26,991 bases of DNA from JAFDWI01 sp964449375 (GTDB lineage Bacteria; Actinomycetota; Acidimicrobiia; Acidimicrobiales; Iamiaceae). Position numbers and translations under genes: made by a program. Under the pieces are notes generated by a model. That model searched no databases, was not told where the DNA came from, and saw nothing but the letters and a program-made list of their open reading frames with translations. Where the stretch lies: contig CAYVAS010000033.1 of assembly GCA_964449375.1 (NCBI GenBank), positions 1-26,991 on the forward strand. Direction: 5' to 3'. Below are positions 21,543 through 26,991 of the stretch, piece by piece; position 1 is the stretch's first letter, and each line of letters opens with the position of its first letter.

Positions 21543-22694
21543 ATGGCCGAGGCCTACATCGTCGATGCCGTGCGAACCCCGGTGGGCCGCCGTGGAGGCG
21601 GGCTCGCCGGAATCCACCCGGCGGATCTGGGAGCGCACCCGTTGCGGACGCTCGTCGAGCGCACCGGGATCGACCCGGGGGCGGTGGCCGACGTCGTCTA
21701 CGGCTGCGTCGACACCATCGGAGGACAGGCCGGCGACATCGCCCGTACCTGCTGGTTGGCGGCCGGGCTGCCCGACCACGTGCCGGGTACCACGGTGGAC
21801 CGCCAGTGCGGGTCGTCCCAGCAGGCGGTGCACTTCGCCGCCCAGGCGGTGCTGTCGGGCACCGATGACGTGGTCGTCGCCGGCGGGGTCCAGCAGATGT
21901 CGCAGATACCCATCTCGTCGGCCATGACCGCCGGGGTCGCCCACGGTTTCGAGGACCCGTTCAGCGGTTCGACGGGCTGGGTCGAGCGGTACGGCACCCA
22001 GGAGGTGTCCCAGTTCCGTTCCGCCGAGATGATCGCGGAGCGCTGGGGGCTGAGCCGGGACGCGATGGAGGAGTTCTCGGTCGCCTCGCACCGCAAGGCG
22101 ATCCAGGCCCGGGCCGAGGGTCGCTTCGTCGCCGAGATCGAACCACTGGGCGGCCTGACCGAGGACGAGGGGCCCCGCGAGCCGGACTGGGACAAGATCC
22201 GCTCGCTGGCCCCGCTCACCGAAGGTGGCCGGGTGACCGCGGCCTGCGCCTCACAGATCTCGGATGCGGCTGCGGCGATGCTGATCGTGAACGAACGGGG
22301 CCTGGCCGATCACGACCTGACGCCCCGGGCCCGGATCCACCACCTGTCGGTGCTCGCGGACGATCCGGTCTGGATGCTCACCGCGCCCATCCCGGCCACT
22401 CGGCGAGCCCTGGAGCGCAGTGGCCTGGCCCTCGACGACATCGACCTGATCGAGATCAACGAGGCCTTCGCCCCGGTGGTGCTGGCCTGGATGCATGATC
22501 TCGATGTCGATCCGGCGAAGGTCAACGTGAACGGGGGCGCCATCGCGTTGGGCCATCCGCTGGGGGCCACCGGCGCCCGGCTGATGACCACCCTGCTCCA
22601 CGAACTCGAACGGACCGGTGGCCGCTACGGGCTGCAGACCATGTGTGAGGGCGGCGGTCAGGCCAACGTCACGATCATCGAACGCCTCGGCTGA
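21543..22694 (+). CDS. Thiolase (acetyl-CoA acyltransferase, FadA type)
   Basis: This 383-residue condensing/thiolytic enzyme cleaves beta-ketoacyl-CoA with CoA. The nucleophile is C89 in VDRQCGSSQQA. Also present are IEINEAFAPVVLAW, the His-bearing NGGAIALGHPLGATGAR and the C-terminal Cys in CEGGGQANVTIIERL. The full set of thiolase residues is therefore present and the length is normal. In this setting it may act on steroid side-chain or ring-derived CoA esters (FadA5/FadA6-like), but thiolase substrate preference cannot be read from sequence alone. It is transcribed alone, divergent from the BTAD regulator and convergent with an SDR gene, with stops only 4 nt apart. Confidence 0.88.
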   Translation: MAEAYIVDAVRTPVGRRGGGLAGIHPADLGAHPLRTLVERTGIDPGAVADVVYGCVDTIGGQAGDIARTCWLAAGLPDHVPGTTVDRQCGSSQQAVHFAAQAVLSGTDDVVVAGGVQQMSQIPISSAMTAGVAHGFEDPFSGSTGWVERYGTQEVSQFRSAEMIAERWGLSRDAMEEFSVASHRKAIQARAEGRFVAEIEPLGGLTEDEGPREPDWDKIRSLAPLTEGGRVTAACASQISDAAAAMLIVNERGLADHDLTPRARIHHLSVLADDPVWMLTAPIPATRRALERSGLALDDIDLIEINEAFAPVVLAWMHDLDVDPAKVNVNGGAIALGHPLGATGARLMTTLLHELERTGGRYGLQTMCEGGGQANVTIIERLG

Positions 22695-22698
22695 CCCC

Positions 22699-23574
22699 TC
22701 AGAGCTTCATGAGTCGGCGCACGGCGAAGTCCTTGACCCGATCGGGCAGCAGGCGGGCGGCGAGCACACTGACTCGACCGTCGAGCCCCACCTGGTAGCG
22801 GGTCGCGGGCCGGCGGGCTTGCAGCGCCCGCACCACCACGTCGGCGGCCGCCGAAGGGGGCACACCGGAGGACTCCTGGAGCTCGATCCCGGACCGGGCG
22901 GCGGCGATCAGGTCCCCGTAGCGCTCCCGAGCTTCGGCGGGAAGCTCGGCGTCCAACCGGTCGGCCAGGTCGCGCCCCTTGCCCCAGATGGGCGTGGCGA
23001 CCGCTCCGGGCTCCACGACCACCACGGTCACCCCGGTGCCGTGCAGTTCCATGCGCAACGCGTCGGCCAGGCCCTCCAGCGCGAACTTCGACGCGGCGTA
23101 GGGTCCGAGCATCGGGGTGGCCAGCCGACCACTGTTGGAACCGACGAACACGATCCGGCCGTGGCCGCCGTGGGAGTCCTGACCGAGGCGCAGCAGCTCC
23201 AGTGCCGCACGGGTGACCGCCACCTGCCCGAACACGTTGACCTCGAACTGGTCCCGCCAGACCTGGACAGGCAGGTACTCGATCGGCCCTCCCAGGGCGG
23301 TCCCGGCATTGTTGACCAGCGCCGACAGTCCGCGGTCGCCCACCTGACCGGCGACGGTCGACAACGCCGCCTCCACCTGTGCGGCGTCGGTCACGTCCAG
23401 ACGCACCGGGACCAGCGTGCCGCGGCGGGGGTGGGCCGCCCGGGCCAGGTCCTCGCCGTCGGCGTCGCGGCGGACCCCGGCGAAGACCTGCCAGCCCTCC
23501 CCGGCCAGGCGGAGCGCGGTGGCGCGACCGATACCCGTGGAGGCGCCGGTGACCAGCACGCTGGAGGGGCTCAC
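22699..23574 (-). CDS. Short-chain dehydrogenase/reductase
   Basis: This is a 291-residue classical SDR. TGASTGIG (about 9-16) binds the nucleotide, NNAG is present, and the catalytic Ser/Tyr/Lys are in VGSNSGRL and GPYAASKFALEG. A C-terminal extension ends VKDFAVRRLMKL and may be amphipathic. The GTG at 23574 overlaps the stop of the Dabb gene (GTGA). The much longer open frame beyond it lies over the Dabb gene and is rejected. Substrate is unknown; a hydroxysteroid or lipid alcohol would fit the surroundings. The second half, after VVVEPGAVATPIW, resembles retinol dehydrogenase-like SDRs. Confidence 0.8.
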   Translation of the reverse strand: MSPSSVLVTGASTGIGRATALRLAGEGWQVFAGVRRDADGEDLARAAHPRRGTLVPVRLDVTDAAQVEAALSTVAGQVGDRGLSALVNNAGTALGGPIEYLPVQVWRDQFEVNVFGQVAVTRAALELLRLGQDSHGGHGRIVFVGSNSGRLATPMLGPYAASKFALEGLADALRMELHGTGVTVVVVEPGAVATPIWGKGRDLADRLDAELPAEARERYGDLIAAARSGIELQESSGVPPSAAADVVVRALQARRPATRYQVGLDGRVSVLAARLLPDRVKDFAVRRLMKL

Positions 23575-23885
23575 GACCGCTCCGTTCCGGTCTCGTCGAC
23601 GTACTGGGTACGCAGCGCGGTGTCCAGGATCGGGGCGATGTGCTCCTCGATGACCCGGAGGTGGTCCGGGTGGGTGGCGTAGATCCGCCAATCGTCCTGG
23701 TCGTCGAAGGTGGCGTGGACGCTCAGATGCGCGTTGTCGGTGCCCAGGCCGGCGTCGACCTGGACGTCGTAGGAACGGATTGCGCGAATCGTCCCGGGCA
23801 GCTCCGCCAGACGCGCGGCCACACCCCGGATCCGCTCGGGATCGGTTCCAGGAGTGAAACGGAGCAGGACCAGGTGATGGAACAT
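23571..23885 (-). CDS. Dabb (stress-responsive alpha/beta-barrel) domain protein
   Basis: This 104-residue protein starts MFHHLVLLRFTPGT, the typical opening of the dimeric A/B-barrel (Dabb) domain. LGTDNAHLSVHATFDDQDDW and a final helix with HIAPIL complete the ferredoxin-like fold. Members dimerise and include cyclases and stress proteins; no specific reaction can be assigned. ATG 23885 is preferred to the in-frame ATG 23894 because a -10-like GACAAT (minus strand, 23898-23893) ends 7 nt before it, overlapping the earlier ATG and implying a leaderless transcript. It is coupled to the SDR gene. Confidence 0.75.
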   Translation of the reverse strand: MFHHLVLLRFTPGTDPERIRGVAARLAELPGTIRAIRSYDVQVDAGLGTDNAHLSVHATFDDQDDWRIYATHPDHLRVIEEHIAPILDTALRTQYVDETGTERS

Positions 23886-23959
23886 GGCGCCCATTGTCGC
23901 GCCGACCGTCACGCCGCCGCGGGCCGAGACGTGTCGACGACCGGGACCACGGTCTGGCA

Positions 23960-23971
23960 CCACACGTGTGG
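23960..23971. promoter_or_regulatory. 12-bp perfect palindrome (CCACACGTGTGG)
   Basis: This palindrome lies in the 138-bp gap between the divergent Dabb gene and the secreted-protein pseudogene, about 62 bp upstream of the Dabb -10 box. It has the size and symmetry of a dimeric operator. No matching copy was noticed elsewhere in the window. Confidence 0.3.
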
Positions 23972-24023
23972 GCTCTGCTGAGAACGGGCGCGACCAGGCG
24001 GTCCCCTCGGGCGTGTGTGAGGT

Positions 24024-24626
24024 ATGGAACCACCACTGCCGACTCACCGCCCACCTCACGCCCTCGGCCGCCGCGGGCGTCGACCCTTGCGCCGCACCTC
24101 GCTCGTCGCCGTGGCAATCCTCGCGGCCGCGGCGATGGGAACGGTTCCGTCGTCGGCGGGAGCTGCGTATCCGGGACAGGTGACCTTGACCTCGGGCGGT
24201 TCGGTCGACTGTGCAAGTGGCACCAGCACGGTCGAGTTGACGTTCGCGTATGTGCTCTCCTCGGACATCACTTCGGTCGAGATCGACGGCGGCACGGCGA
24301 CGTTCGAGGGGAGTTCGGAAGGCTGACAGGAGCTCACCTTCGACCCGGGCAGCCTGACCCCGGCTGATCCGTCGGCCGCTGCGACCGTCATCGGCGCGAT
24401 CGGTGCGTCGGGCACCGTCGAGGTCGACTACACGGTCCACCTGGTCGACGGCGTGACGGGCGAGGCACAGGCCGCGTAGGTCCTCGACGCGGCACGCCCC
24501 GTGGACGTCTGTCCGACCACCACGACGACCGCGTCGACCACGTCGGTCGCGCCGATGACCACCGTGGCGTCTCCTGCTGTGGAACCCGCTCGACCCCGGC
24601 CGGTGGAGCCCGACTACACCGGCTGA
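24024..24626 (+). pseudogene. Secreted Thr-rich protein gene with two in-frame stop codons
   Basis: One reading frame of ~200 codons is interrupted by TGA (24324-24326) and TAG (24477-24479) and then ends at TGA (24624-24626). There is no frameshift. The first part has a basic N-terminus and a hydrophobic core (SLVAVAILAAAAMGTV) followed by an SSAGAAY cleavage-like site, so it was exported. The mature part is beta-type (TLTSGGSVDCASGTSTVEL) and resumes after the first stop as QELTFDPGSLTP. The tail contains TTTTTASTTS and Pro-rich segments typical of actinobacterial exported proteins. Both stops could come from single C-to-T changes (CGA to TGA, CAG to TAG). A truncated 100-residue product might still be made. 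Recoding or assembly error cannot be excluded. Confidence 0.65.
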
Positions 24627-24672
24627 CCGGCCGAGATCACCCACGCCGCGACGAGGCGGGTCGGCTCCGGAA

Positions 24673-24695
24673 TCTGACGGGTCGTCAGGTACGCT
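24673..24695 (+). promoter_or_regulatory. Operator (TCTGAC-N5-GTCAG) overlapping leaderless SDR promoter
   Basis: CTGACG-GGT-CGTCAG (24674-24688) is a perfect inverted repeat ending 1 nt before a TANNNT box (TACGCT, 24690-24695). That box is itself 8 nt from ATG 24704. The repeat fills the -35/-10 spacer, the classic place for a repressor. Half-sites and spacing match the site at 10-26 before echA20. Confidence 0.6.
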
Positions 24696-24703
24696 CGGCT
24701 GTC

Positions 24704-25615
24704 ATGACCGGAATCTGTGACGGACGGGTCGTGATCGTGACCGGGGCAGCCCGCGGGCTCGGCCGGGCCCACGCGCTCGAGCTCGCCCGGCACGGCGCGA
24801 GCGTGATCGTCAACGACCTCGGCTCCGCGTTGGACGGCACCGGATCCTCGACCGGTCCCGCCGACGAGGTCGTGGCCGAAATCGAAGCCGCCGGGGGAGT
24901 GGCCGTGGCCGACGGCACCGACGTGGCCGACTTCGACGCCGCGGAGGGACTCGTCGCGTTCGCCACCGAGACCTTCGGGCGTCTCGACGCGGTGGTGAAC
25001 AACGCGGGCATCGTGCGGGACCGGATGTTCGCGAACGCCACCGCGGACGAATGGGACGCGGTCATGGCGGTGAACCTCAAAGGTCACTTCACGGTGTCGC
25101 GCCATGCCGCGGCGCATTGGCGCGCCCGCGCCAAGGCCGGCGAGGCCGTCGATGCCCGCATCGTGAACACCTCGTCGGGGGCGGGGATCATGGGGTCGAT
25201 CGGGCAGGCCGCCTACTCGGCGGCCAAGGGTGGCATCGCCGCGCTCACCTTGGTACAGGCCGCCGAGCTGGGCCGCTACGGGGTGACCGCCAACGCCATC
25301 GCGCCCGCCGCACGGACCCGCATGACCGAAGGCGCATTCGCCGAGATGATGGCCGCGGTCGACGAGGGGACCTTCGACGCCATGGATCCGGCGAACGTCT
25401 CGCCGCTGGTCGCCTGGTTGGTGTCCGTCGAGTCCGCCGAGGTCACCGGACGGATGTTCCAGGTCGAGGGCGACATGGTGGGGGTCGCCGACGGCTGGCA
25501 GCACGGACCTTCCGCGCACAAGGGTGCCAGCCGCTGGGAGGCCGCCGAGCTGGGCGATGTGGTGCACCGCCTGCTCGCCGAGGCAGCCGAGCCCGCACCC
25601 GTCTACGGCACCTGA
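24704..25615 (+). CDS. SDR of the HSD17B4/MFE-2 type, probable 3-hydroxyacyl-CoA or hydroxysteroid dehydrogenase
   Basis: This is a 303-residue protein. VTGAARGLGRAHALELARHG (13-32) followed by VIVNDLG is typical of the 3R-hydroxyacyl-CoA dehydrogenase part of peroxisomal multifunctional enzyme 2 and its bacterial relatives. NNAGIVRDRMF, the Ser in NTSSGAG and AYSAAKGG (Tyr/Lys) complete the active site. Bacterial members in steroid gene clusters oxidise side-chain or ring-derived hydroxyacyl-CoAs. The linked operator shared with echA20-ipdAB supports a role in the same pathway. The start is the first ATG, which fits the leaderless promoter spacing. Confidence 0.83.
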   Translation: MTGICDGRVVIVTGAARGLGRAHALELARHGASVIVNDLGSALDGTGSSTGPADEVVAEIEAAGGVAVADGTDVADFDAAEGLVAFATETFGRLDAVVNNAGIVRDRMFANATADEWDAVMAVNLKGHFTVSRHAAAHWRARAKAGEAVDARIVNTSSGAGIMGSIGQAAYSAAKGGIAALTLVQAAELGRYGVTANAIAPAARTRMTEGAFAEMMAAVDEGTFDAMDPANVSPLVAWLVSVESAEVTGRMFQVEGDMVGVADGWQHGPSAHKGASRWEAAELGDVVHRLLAEAAEPAPVYGT

Positions 25616-25665
25616 CGACCGCCGAATCGAACGACCCGGCGGGTCGGCTGACAGAATGGGCCACC

Positions 25666-26409
25666 ATGTCGCGGCCCGTCCCGACGGCCGCGCTGGCCGA
25701 ACCAACCCACGTCCACATTCCCACGGTCTGGGCCAGCCGCGTGGTGATCACCGTGATGGTGGCCGCGTTCGTCACCGGCATCATCGGCACGGCCCTCTCC
25801 CCCACGCTGGTGGTCGACCATCCGTTGCTGATGGTGGCGCTGAACGCCAACAACCGCTACCTGATCCTGGTCACCAACGACGTGGGCGGCTTCGCGTTCT
25901 TCACCGTGGCGCTCCTGCGTCGGGTGCTGCCCACGATCGCGTTCTTCCTGCTCGGCCGCTGGTACGGCCACCGGGCGGTCAAGTGGTTGGCCGGCCGCGA
26001 GCCGGCCAGCCTCGACATCGTCGCGGTCGTCCAACGGCTCTTCGACCGGTTCGGATGGGGGATCGTGGCGATCGCCCCGATGACGTTCACCTGTCTGTTG
26101 GCGGGCGCGGCGCGGCTGCGTCCCCGTGTGGTGGTCCCCATCGTGGTGGTGTCGGTGTCGGCCCGGCTGGTGGTGATCCGGTGGCTGGGTTTCGAGTTCT
26201 CCGGCACCCTGGATTCGATCGTCGACTGGATCGACCGTACTCGAGGCCCGCTGCTGATCGTCACGGTGGGCCTGGTCCTCATCAGCGCCTGGACCCAACG
26301 CAGCCGTCGGGCCGAGTCCTTCGCGGAGCTCACCGCCATGGAGGAGGAACTCGGCGACCCCGGGCCCGGCACCGAGTCCGAGCCCGGCACCGAGTCCGAG
26401 CCCGGCTGA
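25666..26409 (+). CDS. DedA/VTT-like multi-pass membrane protein
   Basis: This is a 247-residue protein with about five hydrophobic segments (roughly 23-45, 73-98, 128-148, 153-173 and 197-215). The LLGRWYGHRAVKWL segment after the second hydrophobic block, and the RFGWGIVAIAP...LLAGAARLR region, resemble DedA/SNARE-associated (VTT) proteins, which move or flip lipids across membranes. The match is partial, and the usual acidic and arginine signatures are not all evident. The C-terminus is acidic and ends with two perfect PGTESE repeats. CAGAAT (25652-25657) is a possible -10, 8 nt before the ATG. It is 50 nt downstream of the SDR and may be co-transcribed. Confidence 0.55.
   Translation: MSRPVPTAALAEPTHVHIPTVWASRVVITVMVAAFVTGIIGTALSPTLVVDHPLLMVALNANNRYLILVTNDVGGFAFFTVALLRRVLPTIAFFLLGRWYGHRAVKWLAGREPASLDIVAVVQRLFDRFGWGIVAIAPMTFTCLLAGAARLRPRVVVPIVVVSVSARLVVIRWLGFEFSGTLDSIVDWIDRTRGPLLIVTVGLVLISAWTQRSRRAESFAELTAMEEELGDPGPGTESEPGTESEPG
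26369..26404 (+). repeat. 18-bp tandem repeat at the 3' end of the VTT-like gene
   Basis: Two perfect copies of cccggcaccgagtccgag encode PGTESE-PGTESE. A third partial copy precedes the stop. The array extends the cytoplasmic tail only, so length changes would probably be tolerated. Confidence 0.7.
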
Positions 26410-26452
26410 TTCCGGGACCTCGACCGCCGAAAACCCCACCCCGACCAAAACG

Positions 26453-26499
26453 AAATTCGGAGCCAAAAGGTCGATCCTCGACCTTTTGGCTCCGAATTT
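26453..26499. terminator. Perfect 22-bp inverted repeat with 3-nt loop
   Basis: Left arm 26453-26474 and right arm 26478-26499 are exact reverse complements around a TCC loop. The arms begin AAATTCGGAGCC and contain CCAAAAGG, much richer in A+T than the surroundings. It sits between convergent genes (stops at 26409 and 26527), so a strong bidirectional terminator is the simplest reading. The length and perfection are unusual, and a small repetitive element is possible. Confidence 0.7.
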
Positions 26500-26526
26500 G
26501 GGAAGAGTCGGGAATGGAAGGGGAGG

Positions 26527-26991
26527 TCAGTTCAGGCGTTCGAAGATCATCGCCATGCCCTGACCGCCGCCCACGCACATGGTCTCCAGACCGATGGTGC
26601 CGTCCGAGTCGGCCAGGTTGTGCAGCAGCGTGGTCGTGATGCGGGCGCCGGTCTGGCCGAAGGGGTGGCCCAGGGCGATCGCGCCGCCGTTGACGTTGAG
26701 CTTGTCGTAGTCGATGCCGAGCTGGTCGGCCGAGGGCACGATCTGGGCGGCGAAGGCCTCGTTGATCTCGACCAGGTCGATGTCGTCCATGGTCATCCCG
26801 GCGCGCTTCATGGCCTGGCGCGACGCCTCGACCGGGCCCATCCCCATGATCTCGGGGTCGAGGCCGGTCACGCCCGAGGACACGACCCGGGCGATCGGCT
26901 CGATGCCCAGTTCGGCGGCGCGGGTGTCGCTCATGACGATCACGGCGGCAGCGCCGTCGTTGAGCGGGCAGGCGTTGCCGGCGGTCACGGT
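26527..26991 (-). CDS. Thiolase, C-terminal part (cut by window edge)
   Basis: The last 154 codons of a FadA-type thiolase are present; the 5' part, including the nucleophilic Cys, lies beyond the window. Visible are TAGNACPLNDGAAAVIVMS, EINEAFAAQIVPS, NGGAIALGHPFGQTGAR with the catalytic His, and CVGGGQGMAMIFERLN with the second active-site Cys. The GNACPLNDGAAA form and the Phe in GHPFGQTG recall thiolases associated with steroid ring degradation (FadA6-like), but that is a tentative subtype. It is distinct from the complete thiolase at 21543, whose matching segments read GHPLGATGAR and CEGGGQAN. Confidence 0.88.
   Translation of the reverse strand, partial: TVTAGNACPLNDGAAAVIVMSDTRAAELGIEPIARVVSSGVTGLDPEIMGMGPVEASRQAMKRAGMTMDDIDLVEINEAFAAQIVPSADQLGIDYDKLNVNGGAIALGHPFGQTGARITTTLLHNLADSDGTIGLETMCVGGGQGMAMIFERLN

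Noticed and set aside
23575..24216. N-terminal extension of the SDR at 22699 giving 505 residues
   Set aside because: The extra sequence lies over the Dabb gene in another frame and lacks any domain. The SDR fold begins right after GTG 23574.

Overview
The window is high-G+C DNA with heavy use of GTG starts, many 4-nt ATGA/GTGA gene overlaps, few strong Shine-Dalgarno sites and several -10 boxes placed 5-8 nt before a start codon (leaderless style). Together with actinobacterial-type steroid catabolism genes, a BTAD/SARP-type regulator and paired dynamin-like GTPases, this points to an actinomycetote. My guess is Acidimicrobiia or a relative, but no rRNA or marker gene in the window fixes that. 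I see no tRNA, rRNA, CRISPR array or insertion sequence.

Region 1 (1-2480): a translationally coupled echA20-ipdA-ipdB operon for opening rings C/D of steroid nuclei, preceded by a TetR-like inverted repeat. It converges on a small SHOCT-like gene (2485-2748). Region 2 (2932-9186): a sugar-acid module. A large glycosidase-like protein and a LarA-type nickel-pincer racemase homologue run on the minus strand. They diverge across about 29 bp from uronate isomerase and fructuronate/mannonate dehydrogenase on the plus strand. Region 3 (9179-12358): steroid and acyl-CoA genes resume with an ipdC-like flavin reductase overlapping the dehydrogenase gene, then a long plus short acyl-CoA dehydrogenase pair likely to form one heteromeric enzyme.

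Region 4 (12426-21340) is the most unusual part. It holds an Hsp70-type ATPase whose substrate-binding domain is replaced by a PQQ-like beta-propeller; two coupled dynamin-like GTPases; a single-pass membrane protein with an extracytoplasmic cysteine-containing domain; a YbjN-like chaperone-fold protein; and a 327-residue Asp/Tyr/Trp-rich protein containing no Lys or Arg. The last is coupled to a BTAD regulator that has SARP-style direct repeats in front of its own promoter. The arrangement recalls mycobacterial iniBAC (low-complexity protein plus two dynamin-like GTPases) with chaperone parts added. I propose it as a candidate membrane-stress or membrane-remodelling system; that is inference from domain content and clustering.

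Region 5 (21543-26991): lipid/acyl-CoA genes again. These are a thiolase, an SDR with a coupled Dabb-domain gene, a secreted-protein pseudogene with two in-frame stops, an HSD17B4-like SDR under a second copy of the steroid-operon inverted repeat, a DedA/VTT-like membrane protein, a perfect 22-bp hairpin, and a thiolase truncated by the window edge.
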